Part shown: positions 34,701 to 46,934 of the stretch, one piece after another
Position numbering within the stretch: the stretch's first letter is position 1
Layout of the letters: each line of letters opens with the position of its first letter
Assembly: GCA_037176885.1 (NCBI GenBank)
Contig: JAWWNJ010000042.1
Coordinates: forward strand, 868,001-932,000
Source of the DNA: Favolaschia claudopus
Taxonomy: Eukaryota > Basidiomycota > Agaricomycetes > Agaricales > Mycenaceae
Direction of reading: 5' to 3'
DNA length: 64,000 nucleotides
The notes under the pieces: model-generated
What the model saw: only the letters and a program-made list of their open reading frames with translations
Told to the model about the DNA's origin: nothing
Database searches by the model: none
Translations under genes and position numbers: made by a program

Positions 34701-37085
34701 TCTTCCTCTCGCTATCTTCTTCCTTGTAAGGAACGCAACTCAAGCATGGCTCGTAGGACAACCACGGTCTGCTGGTCCGATATTTCGGAGGCTACGTCGC
34801 ATTTGAGGCGGTCGCGCTGTTTGCTGCGATACTGTTCGTGTATTATGCGACGGGGGTGGCGATGCCGCATGGGGCGCGGGGGGTGCATGCGGAGTTGTTG
34901 GATTCGGTCTTGCGGTGCGTTCTATGACTTTCTGTCTGGCTCACCTTCTGATCGAATTTTCGGGATTTTAAAGGGCTCCTCTGACGGTGATCGAAGCGGC
35001 GGGAGTTGGGAAGATTTTGAATCGGTTTAACTCAGTGCGTCTTTCTTTCGATTCCTAGAAGACATGGGGTCTCATTGCGCATAGGACCTCAATATCATCG
35101 ATGTAGGTTTACCTATTGCGATTATGGGAGTCACGCAGTCAGTCGTCTTTTGATTCTTGAAATGTCTTCGCTCATCTATCGTGCAGAATTGGCATCGCTA
35201 TGTTCGGCTCTTTGATAGTAATTACTGTCACGACGCCGTGGATTGGCCTTCTCATCTTCGGCATCGTCGTCACCTTCTCCGTCGTGCAATACTTCTACAC
35301 GAGGACCTCAGCGCAGCTTCGTCGATTAGATTTGGGCTCACGGACGCCGCTTTACACGTTGCTTGCGGATACGTGAGTTATGCTGAGGTTATCAATCCGC
35401 TTATGTGTCTCACTGATGCTGATTATAGCGTCGACGCGGATGGTCTTCGCACTCTTCGTGCGTTCAAAACTGAGGAGCATTTCACAAATCTCAATTCGAC
35501 GAGAATACAAGCGAGTCAGAAGCCGTTCTGTGCGTCTAACTTCGCTTCGATATCTTCCGTTTCGCCATCTAATCCAATCTCAAAACCCCAGTCCTCGTCA
35601 AAGCTGGCCAACGGTGGTTCGTGGGGCAAATCAAAATGTCTGTGGCCGTCATCAACGCGGCCCTGATATATTTCGCTGTCGCACTGCGGCACAATACGAG
35701 TACAGGGCTCTTCGCTGTTGCGCTCATTCAGGCTACGAGTCTTACTGAGAGGCTTAATTGGTTCTTCACAACATGGGTGGATGTTGAGATGTGTATCGTT
35801 GCGGCTGAGCGGTGAGTTATATCATTGTTTCTTGAATTCTTTCAGAAATGACTGACCCGGATATCAGAATCAAAGAGTTTGTTGACTGGGCACCGGAGGA
35901 AGCGTCCTCTTCTCCTCCGTCCGGAAAGGGCTCGAACCCAGCGAAACAGGAAAAGATTCCACTGTGGCCAGCGCAGGGCGGGATCGTGTTTGATTCTGTC
36001 CTGGCGCGATATAGACCCGATCTTCCGCCCGCTTTGAACGAGCTCTCGTTCCAAATCCGCGCAGGAGAGCGTGTAGGTGTTGTCGGTCGCACAGGTAAGT
36101 ATTGATCTCTTACCAAAGTTTTGCTTTCCGAGTTTTTGTTCGTATAGGAAGCGGTAAAAGCACCTTGCTTGCCACCCTATTTAGAAAAATCAATGTTGAC
36201 GAAGGACGGATTCTGGGTGTGTTCTATTGCTGCTTTGTCTTCACGCAGCTCACCATAGTTCATCTATAGTTGACGGGACGGACATTTCTGGCATTCCCCT
36301 GAATATGCTGCGAAGCGGGATGACCTTGATTCCACAAGACCCCGTCCTGCTCGAAATATCTGTGCGCGACAACCTTGACATCGAAGGCAAACATTCCGAC
36401 GATGAGATATGGCATGCACTGGAGCTTTCATCCGTGCGTTCTTCTGACTTTTTCCGCCATGATTCTCGACTGATGAGTTCACGTTTTGCAAGATGAAAAC
36501 GGTAGTCGATCAGCTTCCTTCGAAATTGGACGAGGTTGTCAGCGGTTCCTCACGTTTCTCTCGTGGGCAGAAGCAGTTGCTGGCTTTGGCTCGGGCGCTA
36601 CTCAGACGTAAGCCCTCTGACTTTTGCGTCCATACAACCGCTCAATATTTCTCTAGAACGCAATGTCGTATGTTTGGACGAGGTACGATCTCTGAAATTC
36701 ATCGAATAATCCAGAGCTGATAAATGCGTGCATAGGCAACCTCCTCCATTGATGTTGAGACGGATCACGCCATTCAACGCACTTTACGCTCTTCCTTTGG
36801 CTCCGCTACGATCATAACGGTATGCTCATCCCTTCTTTCGTGTCCACTTGCTACTTGAGCTGATGTAAAAACAGATTGCCCATCGTATCTCTACGGTTCG
36901 GGACTATGACAGGATCCTCGTTCTTGGTGAGATTATATGCTGAAAACTGATCAACGAGTTAATTGACGCTTGTAGATAACGGACGTGTCGTCGAGAATGG
37001 CAGTCCAGACAGCCTGCTAGAAGTTCCTGGAGGCATATTTAGACGTTTGTTGCACGGTGAAGAGGAGGCTGAAGGTAAACTATAA
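31748..37085 (+). CDS. ABCC (MRP-type) ABC transporter, 1449 aa, nineteen exons
   Basis: The start at 31748 gives MFCPNDDAFGPVSDCRG, the conserved N-terminus of fungal ABCC transporters. An N-terminal helical region (TMD0-like) is followed by two TMD-NBD halves. NBD1 has Walker A GPVGCGKST (about residue 625), signature LSGGQRARVALARA and Walker B YLLDDVFSALD with Asp at the catalytic position. NBD2 has GRTGSGKST (about 1243), PQDP in the Q-loop, signature FSRGQKQLLALARA, Walker B VVCLDEATSSID with the catalytic Glu, and AHRIST. One degenerate and one competent ATP site is normal for ABCC proteins. These pump glutathione conjugates and other organic anions across plasma or vacuolar membranes. 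Eighteen GT-AG introns of 44-77 bp all keep phase (4350 nt total). Exon 16 is only 26 nt. Part of the NBD1 helical domain is short, but the frame is clean. Confidence 0.93.
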
Positions 37086-37947
37086 CGGCTTGATGTATTT
37101 CCAGGTCCATGCCAACATTGCCGAGTTGGCAGTGTGGTCAGCTTTGGCCAACACCTATTTCAATGATGATGTAAGTATATTGTATCGCTAACAAAAACCG
37201 ACTGGACATATACGACTCCAAATGATTCATAAATATTTGTGAACGCATTGTTTCAACGCAAACGCAATACACCTAATATAAACACACGATGTTTGAGTCG
37301 CGAAACCGCGAAGAGCAGAAACGCCAACTGTCACATCATGTGACCAATGTTGTCACTCGAATGAGCGTGTCCAACGCTGCCACCCAGCTGTGCAAGCTCT
37401 ACGAGTAACCACAGAGCCAGGATGCCCGATGGGTTGGTATATCTGAAGTCTCTGCTGATGGCTCATAAACTCAAGTCCGTTTCGAACCAACTTCCAAGTC
37501 AGTCATAGGCTAGTCTCTCGTAGACAGACGCTACAACAAAAAGTCCTCGTACCTGCGGTTGTTGTGTCATAGGCATAAGTAAGTCGTCCTCTTAGCTCTG
37601 CGTTTTCTTCAGGGCTAAATCATAAACGAATTACTTATCGGTTCTCCACACGTACACCTCCGTTTTGCATTTTGCTTCAAATTATGTAAAACTGCAGTGT
37701 TTTCCGTGTCGTGTTCTGTTGACGTCGCATGCGCAGCCGAGTCCAACGCGTCGACTTTAATGCTGCTTTTTTTTTGACGTTGTGCAACTGCTGATTTGTT
37801 TCCGATTCGGGGTCAAGAGGCATCCGCGGATTCCGCAGCTTGGGCAATTCAATTGTGCTTTAGTGCGTGTAAGTATTCTTCAGAGCATGATTTCGACAGA
37901 ACCACGAAGCAAATGCCGCAGCCAACAACTAGTATTTGTGTTCATCG
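37086..37947. other. Intergenic stretch between convergent genes
   Basis: Downstream of both the transporter and the BTB gene. AT-rich, with T-runs near 37770. No gene, repeat or RNA is visible. Confidence 0.45.
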
Positions 37948-38742
37948 TCAACAATATCCATCTGGCCAATCATCTACTACCGCCTCCATCAACTCTCTCG
38001 GATGTCCAACCATAGTAGTTACGATGTCGCACGCACTCGGGGCGTTTTCTAGGTCCTTGTCTTGTCCTTGTCGACTGGTGATTATTTGTTCTCTCATCTG
38101 CGTAATGAGAAGGACTAGCTCCATGCCCAGTGCCTGAAACTCTTCCGCGCTCAGTGGCTCTTTCCGAGTGCAAATCTGGATATAAGCGTCCATTGCCTCC
38201 CCACGACCGAGTGACTTTCGCTCGCAGAGCTTGATTTTCTCGATTGTATCCAGCTTGGCATTGTTCAAGTGGTTTAGCGCCACGTGTTCGACTTTGTCCA
38301 TTTTCCATAGTTCTGCAAGCTTTAGAATGTTGCACCACACGTTCCGATGCGCGATACGGGAATACGTCGGGCTATACGCTGGCAGTCAGCTCGATTCCAC
38401 GAAAATGTTATATGTTGAACTGCAGGAACTCACAAGGTGTAATAGAACCACAGGAGATTTTCGAGCTCTTCCTTGGTAATACCTTCCAGCGTATAAACTG
38501 GTGTGTGATCGTCCACATCGTCAGATTCATATGGAGTGTCAAACATCTCCCGCAAAACGGGGGAGTCGCGGGCCAGAAAGTGGGCGTCAATTCTATATTC
38601 CTTGCCTTCGACCTGAATCGTCGACAACGCCCAAAATCAACCAAGGGCTGCGAGGTCAACGAGATAGAGGAAATACAATCAATCTGACAGTCCTAGTGTA
38701 GAAGGAATCCAGAGAGTAGCGCTGCTCGGTGGGTGAACTCAT
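37948..38742 (-). CDS. BTB/POZ domain protein, 218 aa
   Basis: Three exons (38742-38689, 38612-38434, 38371-37948) join in phase to 219 codons including the stop, with introns of 76 and 62 bp. The N-terminal BTB core reads RYSLDSFYTRTVEGKEYRID, then AHFLARDSPVLREMF and the fungal-type hinge ITKEELENLLWFYYT, followed by a helical C-terminal half (RIAHRNVWCNILKLAELWKM). BTB proteins dimerise and often recruit Cullin-3. Large families of such BTB-only proteins occur in Agaricomycetes with unknown roles. No other domain or signal is seen. Confidence 0.85.
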
Positions 38743-39116
38743 AGCGCAGCTGCAAAGTCGTCGTGGTGGGAGCGGACAAGGCTCAGAGCGCCTAAAAGAA
38801 GGGATGTGGCATGAGGATGAGGCGTGACAGCGTCTGTGCAGATACGTCGGCACATAGCTGTTGAGTTGGGGACAGAAACGATACAGCTGACTTGAAAGTA
38901 CGTACGTCCTTGGTTCTGGACGCGCTTGACGGACTCAGTGCCACGATAACAAGGGAGAGATCCGTCGCAGTTCTTTTCACTGGGATTTAAGGAGCCTACA
39001 CAAAACAAAACTTCGTCGTCAGTGGAGGCGGAAATCATTGAGGGAATATATGTGTAGAGCGCAGACTGGTATGCCAAAGCCAAATAAGGAAATTCAACAT
39101 ACGGAAGTTCAACCTC
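38743..39116. other. Upstream region of the BTB gene
   Basis: A 114-codon minus-strand frame (38739-39083) containing GTESVKRVQNQGRTYFQ is protein-like but has no recognised domain and does not join the BTB exons in phase. It may be a chance frame or a relic. The BTB promoter should lie here. Confidence 0.35.
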
Positions 39117-39300
39117 GAAGGATCCGGTCTGCGACCTTGAAACGGTATACCCCGCCCCACGTGGAGCTTTCGTTCCTGGGGACTGCGTATTCGGAGTTTC
39201 AACTGATATGCGTTCAACAGAAGAGTTAGCGCGGAAAGCTTTTGACAGTGATGCGGTGACCGTGACGAGGACACAGTTGAGTGATGTGATTGGGAAGTAA
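39117..39300 (+). pseudogene. Relic of an amidase last exon
   Basis: The plus strand reads LSFLGTAYSEFQLI, then after an in-frame break ARKAFDSDAVTVTRTQLSDVIGK and a stop. This parallels the final exon of the intact amidase at 44662-46934 (LSFLGTAFADFELVGFG, then ARKAFPAAIPKTQLKDVIGK). The upstream edge also keeps a trace of the RIGSAGPETVYPAP segment (IRSATLKRYTPP). Only the last exon is recognisable, and there is a frameshift or deletion in the middle. Confidence 0.75.
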
Positions 39301-41231
39301 TGTAGCTTGAGTGGATGTTTTGAGAATAATCGGCATTGAAATTCTCTCCAGGATCATGATTGAGACGATGTATTTGGAGGGCTCACTGGGTGCGAAGTGA
39401 TGTGGGGTCAACGGGTCGACTAAAACAAGCCCTTCACATTTAGATTGTGAGCGGATTGAACCGCGAGCGTTCATGAACGGGTTCGCTGTGAGCGCCAGAA
39501 TGTCGAATCTTGGCTTGAAAACGATTCGAAAATAGTCAACTCCTCAACTTCTTCATATATTTAACAGTTAGGCGAAGCGCTGGCGAAAGTCGCGCCTGCT
39601 GCTCTGCACCACAATCAACAGTGCATCCATGTCGCAGAGAAGAAATCGATGGCATCGATGCTCGAACGAGAGGTTGTGCGCGAATGAATCGATATCGATA
39701 CCGTAGCGCAAGTCGCGCAGGGGCGGTCAGGAGGGTGACTCGTGTTGGTTTTGAAGGCGAGGCAGACGAGTTATGACGTCGCAAGCTGCAGAGGAAAGGT
39801 GTTCAACAGGTTCCGTCCGAGTTTGGGTGTAGTCCGCATAGATTTGAGCACTGTCTTTTCTTGACCGGGGTCTTACCTCGATAAATGTGGACGAGGTTTA
39901 AAATTGGAGTGACACCGTGGCAGACCGTTCTTCGGGTGTTGACGCTTGGTGTTAAAATTGGAAGAGATTCAAGGGAATTCGGTGTCTGGACAGGACAAGA
40001 ATCTGATTTGTGGGATTTGCTAAAGATGGCGGGTGAGTGAGGTGCTGCGTTTGGGAACTCGAGCGTGTACTTACTTGTATACCTATAAGTGAACGCGGGA
40101 TAGTTTGCCTTCCAGCAGTGCCTTCGGAGAAGTGATACGATACTTACTACCTGCGTCCAGCACGGACGGTGCCTGTGAGGAGCCGACTAAGACGCAGACG
40201 CTATGAAAGCGGGAAGGGAGTAGAACGGACAGCGGCTGACCGGGCGAATGGCTCGATGAGGATGAGGAACTTGGCTGGAATTGTAGATATCTAAAATTCG
40301 GGACCAGAAGAAGAAGACGGGACACGAGCCAAGAAGTCGAAGGTGTCGTTGGGCTAGGCTTGTGTCTGCACGGGAAAAAAAAAATCTAATTTGCTCTCGT
40401 GGCGCCGTGTGGCTAGAAAACTTGAGTTGGACAGACGAAGGTTAGTATGCAAGCCAAAATTATGCGGTTGAGGGTACAAGTCGCTGATAGTGAATTACGG
40501 GGATCCGCGTAAGGAGGACAGCGCTGTACAATCCCCAAACGGACTGCGGACGACAGATGACCCCATGGGACTGGGGCGTTGCGCTCGACAATCAGAGAAA
40601 ACGGCGGGTGCCTCTGGCGAAAAACGCGCACCGGCGCTCGGCTCGATCGTGTGGATTTTTTGTTTGAGATTTTTCGAGTGGTCCTCGAAGCATTTGGTGT
40701 CCTGCTCAGAGGGTCTGAATTTGTCTGTTGGTTGGTGGGTTGCCAGAGCAATTATTTGTTGGGTGAAATTCGAGCGCATGGTTTGAGGTACAACGAGGTG
40801 TGACGTGACAGTCACTTTTTTCGGCGGGGATAACCGATCCGGGTGCCGTTGGTCTGTGCGCAGGCTTAAGGGAGCCAGTGCTGTCAACTTGGGTCAACAT
40901 CCTCTTTCTTCCATACCACTATGATCACCCGTATATCCTGCCTTTAACGATGTTTCTGGTTCAATCCTATACTTTAAAAGAGCACGGCACAGCCTTTGAC
41001 AGGAAACCACGTGCGCAGCACGTGGACTTACCCACGCTCTCCCCGCGGCGACGCGCGCCGGCGAGTGCAGCGAGCGGCAGTGCGGCGTCGTCGGCCTCGA
41101 GAGCAGAAAGGTGCTGAGTGCGGTAGGCTGAGTGGCGAAGGCACGGGTCGCATAGCTCGTAACAACGAAATCTTCGTCTGCGGGCGTGCTGATTCGTCAG
41201 CGTCTCGTCTCGCCCTTGTCTCGAAAATATA
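39301..41231. other. Two-kilobase intergenic region upstream of the copper-fist gene
   Basis: Many short overlapping frames, none with a domain. The final part is GC-rich (about 41030-41110) and ends with AAAATATA just before the start codon of the regulator. It presumably holds that gene's promoter and 5' leader. Confidence 0.4.
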
Positions 41232-44111
41232 ATGGTATTTTGCCGTTCTTTCCGCTCTCGGAGGCGGGCTCAACGAGGCATAGGTTCTAATTAGTAGCAA
41301 GAAATATGCCTGGTAGGTTGTCGTTGCTTTCTCGTGCTCATTTTGCTGAATTTTGGCAGTGAAACATGCATCAAGGGTCACCGCTCGTCCGCCTGCCAAC
41401 ATACCGATCGGCCTCTCTTTGAAATCAAGAAGAAAGGCCGGCCTGTAACGCAGTGCGAGCATTGCAGAGAATTAAGGAAAACAAAACAAGTCCATGTCAA
41501 GTGTATATGTGAAGCAAAGGAACCACCAGCGCCCTCCACTGGCTCTAAGAAGAAAGGTATGCTATTTCGCATGTTGCCTATTCACTTCGTGCGCCTCCGT
41601 GCTTTTCAAAACGTGCCGTTTGCTGTCTCAACCTCTGTGGGTGCGGGCACACGAATCCGATCTTACCTGTGCTTCGTCGTTTCCGACATTTGTATCGCTC
41701 TTGAGGCCAGAATGCTGATCATAACTCTCGCTGCTCTGTAGGTACTCCCACGCTCCCGGTGCACGCTGCGTTTCCGCACGGTGTGCTCGACGTGGGGTCA
41801 GCAACCGCATCGGATTCGGACCATGGGGGTATGCCCGCTGCTGCCCCTGACCTTTCTAGCGTCCGTTTGCTGAAAATCATCTATAGGGTCGACCCAATCG
41901 GCCCATGTGGCAGGCTGCAGCTGCAAGCTCACCGGCGGCGAGTGCCATTGTTGCACGCCACGCACTCGCCCCGGTGCTCGCAGTCGCTCCGAACCCTCAT
42001 CGCCGCCTAGCGCCGGTGCTCCCCCACCTCATAGCCCCAGTCCCACCCTCCCACCTTCAGCAAACAGTATCATCAGCAGTTGTCATTCGAACGCGCCGTC
42101 TCGTAAATCCCCCGTTCTCCCCCCTACACCCCATCCCACCCCAAATTTATCCCCGAACCCCAATCCGACCCCTTCCAGCGTCAATAATCCTGCTGCTCTA
42201 GTCTCCCGTGCCCAAGGCCACCAAATCCTTGCTCGTCTAGCTGAGTTGCGGCCTGTACTCCCGCGCTTGTCGGCTAGAGATGCCGCGCTCATGCAAGGCG
42301 CTGCTGGGCAGCATGATCTCTTTCATCATTCCGCCGGGCACCATCCGCATCATAACGAGCATTTTTCTCCCTACGGTCGCGCTTATGAATACGCGCTACA
42401 TCCCGACTACTCTAGCGATGCCAGCAACAATAGTGCTGGTTTCTATAAGCAGGTGCGTTTGACCAAGTTACCATATGCAACCTCACTGACGGAGTCTCAG
42501 GATTCTCGCAGCACGGAGTCGCTTCTCAGCGTCGGCTCCTTGGCCAGCGTCGCCAGTCACCCAAGTGCTGCGAGTCAGCCGCCGGGCAAGGGCCACCGTA
42601 GTCAAAAGAGCACAGGCCACCCAAGTGCCAGCCAGAAAAGTCATAGTCAAAAGAGTCCCTCGTACGACGGGCAGCCCTCTACTTCTTTCTTCGGTGCTAC
42701 TTCAACATCCACCGAGGTCGGATGGCGCTTACCGCCGAGTCTCTCGCGTTCCGTCGATGCGAATGGAGGCGAAAGCTTCCCGTCGGCATCCGACACGTCG
42801 TACGATAACCTCAACTCTCCCTTTGCGCCTCGGCCGCGGTCTGAAGGCGGCGAAGTCTATTCGTTTAGTGGCTCTGCTGCTCCTTCCGATGCCTTCGTTC
42901 CACGCCCTCGTTCCGAAGCCGCGCATCCCCGTACCAGCTCCGACCCTCATCCGCAGGCATTCTGCCACCCGCGTTCGCGCTCAAACGACGTGCTCTTCAG
43001 CGACGATTCGAATGTTCGCATGTGTGGATGCGGTGATGGCTGCGCTTGCCCTGGATGCGCTTTGCACAACGTCTCCCTTCCATCTGTGGCGGGTAGCTCG
43101 AAGGATGCAGACGGTAATTTAGGTCGGCACTGCGCAGACCCCACGACGTGTGGTGGTGCGTGTCTGGAATGCACAGCTTTGGGTATATCCGACTTTGGCG
43201 CTGTCGTCGGCTTCGGTGCGAATGAGGGGGCTGGCGGAGGCGTCAGCAAGGCAGGGGACCCCTTCGATGCTGTCAGGCTTGCTCTCGACGGAATCGCCGC
43301 TGAGGACGCACTGAAGTCCCGCAGGGCGTACAGTACGGATCTCGATCTCCGCGAGTTCGACGGGTATAATCGCGATCTCGGGGAGCTGGAGGGATATGAT
43401 CTCCGTGGGGAGATGGACGTGTTGGACCAACAACGGCAAAGTGCAGCCATTGACGAGTGGATTCGGGAAGTGGGCGGTGCATTACCGCCGCCGCCGCCGC
43501 CGGCTTCCGGGCAAATGCCGTTCGAGTTCGATCCCAATGCGTTTGAGGGGTTCGACGCGAGTGCGCTCGATGTCGGGGCTGTTAGTGGGGAGCCAACTGT
43601 CAAGATGGAGTTTGATCCAATGGAGTTCGATCTGGGACAGGAGGCGTGGATGTTCGACGTCCGCGCGGACGACGTGAAGAACGACCCGGATGTACGCATG
43701 GTGCCTCCTCCCATGCAGGGGCTGACTGCAGTGGATGTGCCCATGCCACTCACTAATGACGCATCGTCGTCGTTCCTCACTGTTCCTGGACCTGAAGCCG
43801 GGCATGGGCGTAGCCGTAGCTCAAGCTCCGCGTCGTCTGAGGTATCGCTACCTACCTTCGACATGCAAGCTGGTGTACATCCTGGGATGGGTGTTGCGGG
43901 CGGTGCAGGGCCTAGCGGGGTTGGTGGCGTTGTACTGGGGCAAGGACCTTCAGTGCCACCCTTGGACCCTCATCCCTTGCAGGCGCCAGGTGTGACGTCG
44001 AGGCCGATGGGGCTCGCTCGCTCGTCGTTCTCGTTCTCGTCGCAAGTACCCTCGCTGACGTTTACGCCTTTGCCGCCGACGCATCTGGACAGACTGTCAC
44101 GGATGTTCTGA
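41232..44111 (+). CDS. Copper-fist transcription factor, about 830 aa
   Basis: The N-terminus MVLISSKKYACETCIKGHRS continues with CQH, then KKKGRP and QCEHCRELR. This is the copper-fist DNA-binding domain: a Cys/His zinc site plus the KGRP minor-groove motif. Downstream, Cys-rich clusters CSCKLTGGECHCC (about residue 140) and CGCGDGCACPGC (about 470), then a CADPTTCGGACLEC segment, resemble the copper-sensing repeats of Mac1/GRISEA/Cuf1-type regulators, which turn on copper-uptake genes when copper is low. The rest is Ser/Pro-rich with acidic segments, typical of activation domains. Exons 41232-41234, 41284-41312, 41360-41556, 41742-41828, 41887-42452 and 42501-44111 join in phase. Exon 1 contributes only the ATG. 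Intron 5 (42453-42500) is 48 bp and would read through if retained. Confidence 0.9.
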
Positions 44112-44661
44112 CATCTTCCGTTTCTTCGCGCACATATACCAAGGACTTACGTCTGTTACGCCCTCACGTCCACGCATATTCTCATCCCTCGCATCGCGTC
44201 GCACACCGCATGACGACGCCATCACAATCATGCATCTACCTAATAGCGACATTCTTCTTGCTACAAAGAACAAACTCACTCTTACTGTCAAAAGTTTCCT
44301 TCCTTTTCTTGCATAGTCCCAGTCCCTGCATCGACCGTGTCTCTACTATTTATCCTCGCGTTCTGTTTTCTGCTTAGTTCGTAGTATCGTTTCCCCAGTC
44401 CGGTTAGAAATAGGTTTACGCGTCTCAACGTCTCGTCTCGTTTTGCATATGTAGTCTTGTTTCTTTTTCTCTCTCTGCGATCTTAAGCTCTGTAATACGT
44501 ACGCACTTGCTACCGAATGGATACATTTAGAGGCAACGAATTCGATGTGTGGACCCTGGGCCTTGTCTGTCGCGCGCCTAGGCAAGACATAGGCTTCGAG
44601 CGGAATTGGCCACTTCATCGTATTTGTACATACAAGCAGGATCATACAAACAACAGAGCAT
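44112..44661. other. Intergenic stretch between convergent genes
   Basis: 3' flanks of the copper-fist gene and the amidase. Pyrimidine-rich, no gene or repeat seen. Confidence 0.45.
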
Positions 44662-46934
44662 TTACTTCCCAATCACATCCTTGAGCTGGGTCTTCGGTAT
44701 CGCAGCGGGGAATGCTTTACGTGCCAAGCGTGTCTGCGTCTTCTGCTCATACGCATACCCAAAACCAACCAGCTCAAAATCTGCGAACGCTGTGCCTAGA
44801 AACGAAAGTCCAAATGGAACGCCGGGGGCCGGGTATACAGTTTCAGGCCCAGCAGATCCAATTCTGTACATAGGAGATAAGGAAGTGAAGATTGAGTGGA
44901 AGATTATACACTCGCGTAACATTATCTGGGAAGAATCCCAGAGGAACTTGACAGACTGTGAGTGATTGTGCGAAGAGAAGGTGGCTACTCTTACCCGTGA
45001 CTATTGGGTATCCCACCACCGCTGCAAAGATTATATAGTGAGGAGGGAATGCTGCCAGCGGAGAATTGGAATGTACCTGCTGGGCTTGTTGTGAAACCCT
45101 GGGCGGGTAGAACGAGGGCGTCGAGCTTGAACTTTTTGAGAACAAAATCAATTCCGCGCGTGCTGCCGAGGTCATGGTCAGCTGCGAGGGCAGCAAAATA
45201 GGCTGCATCGAAGCCATTTGTCGCTTGAGAGCGAATGAGTCTCCAGCGATGTTCAGAAAAAAGTTTACTGTCATGTTTTAAGGAACGCACTCGGATTGAT
45301 CTTCGAATCCAGTCGGCTCCTCAAGCGTTGGATTGTCGTTGTTGAAATTTATCAGGTCCGCGAGACTTCTGACACCTGAAGGGTTCTTCAGCAAACCTGC
45401 ATACCATTCGTTGAGTTGGACCTGGGATATAAACGGTCAACGATGCGGCACACGGGTGCGACAAGTGGTACTTTGAAATCGACGTCCAACACAAGTGTTT
45501 CGTTGTTGGAAGTCACAAATTCCTCTGCAGACGGGAGATCGGCCGGGTCAACAATGGTAGCTCCCAGCGCTGTTATCGTCTTCAAAGCCCGTTCAAAAGC
45601 GACATTGATCGAGGGATCATTTCCCGTGATACTGTCGTTCAGAAAAACGCGTCGCGGGACGCCGATACGCTTCCCTCTCAATGCGTTTTTATTGAGAGCT
45701 TTCGTGAAGTCAGGTACAACGTGTGGTTGGGCAAGCGTAAAATTGTCGTTAGGGTCTTTTCCCGCAATAACGGAGAGGACGATGGCGGCGTCAGTCATAG
45801 AGCGCGTCATGGGACCGACTGTATCTTGGTGTGCGGAAATCGGAATAACTGGATTGAAAGAAGATTATTGACGTTACATCCAAGCTGGAATTTATGTCGT
45901 CGAGACTCACCACCGGCACGTGAAGTCAAACCGACGGTTGGTTTGATACCGGCTAGGTTGTTATTGCTGGTGGGACAAGTGATACTGCCGTCCGTTTCCG
46001 AACCAAGGGTCACTGCGGCAAGACCGATGGCGGCAGCGATACCAGAGCCGGACGAAGAGCCGCAGGGGTCCGCATGCGGAAAATAAGGGTTACTTCCTGC
46101 ACAACCGTTCTGAACCTTCGTATTGAAAAAGAGCAGGTGAATTACCTTGTCCACCTCGACCCGACCATCCTGAGGCGACGTTGCCTCTAAAATGAGCAAA
46201 TTCCGAGAGATTTGCCTTGCCTGTCAATCCATTGAGATTTTTCTCCGTCGAGTGCACTAAGGACATACCCAAAATAATGGCGCCGGCCTTGCGAAGTCTC
46301 TTGACCACTCCTGCATCCTCAGGAACGATTGAACCAAGCAGACTGAATGATCCCGCGGTTGTGTTCATTCCTTATCGTATTCTTGCTCATTCTCGTCTCC
46401 TTTTGGAGGCAGTGTGAACACCTACCCTCCGATGCGATTGTCGCAATGTTGTCCTGTAACAGCCAAATATGATTAGCAGTTATTTCGATAAAAACAAGAA
46501 ACGCCCTAAGTACCTTGAGCAAGATAGGAATTCCATGCATCTCACTCCGCTTGCCGGAGAGTTTGCGCTCGGCGTCTAAGAGGGCGGCTTGTTTGAGTGC
46601 TGAGGGGTTAAGCTCGAGGACAGCTCGAAGTCCTGGGCCATTGATATTGACTTCTTCAATGCGGGCGAAGTATGCCTGCCACAAGTTGAGCAAAACAGAA
46701 ACCATCTCCTTACTTAATGTACGAAGTAAATACCTTAACCAGGTCTACACTTGTAAAGAGGCCCTTATCCAGACCAGCTTGTAACTCTGGTACCGAGGCC
46801 TCATACAAGTCCGGAAGAACAGGCGCACGCTTGCTGAAACCGCCAAACAAAAAGTCGGAAATCGAGATGCAATGCGCAAGATGCGCCGAACAGACAAGAA
46901 TCAGGGCGAGGGACAGCCATCTGGAAGCAGCCAT
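44662..46934 (-). CDS. Secreted amidase (amidase-signature family), 563 aa, twelve exons
   Basis: The signal peptide (WLSLALILVCSAHLAHC) precedes an amidase-signature domain. The likely catalytic triad is K121 (IPILLK, exactly at an exon border), S203 in DPCGSSSGSG and S227 in GSETDGSI. The spacing between the two serines (24 residues) equals that in fatty-acid amide hydrolase. The family hydrolyses amide bonds, and the substrate is not predictable. Exons: 46934-46734, 46675-46514, 46453-46426, 46370-46269, 46220-46146, 46096-45911, 45848-45472, 45421-45291, 45240-45077, 45021-44995, 44946-44910, 44863-44662. All introns are 46-62 bp and in phase (1692 nt). Exons 3, 10 and 11 are only 28, 27 and 37 nt. 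Two relics of its last exon lie at 39117-39300 and 53975-54205. Confidence 0.92.
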
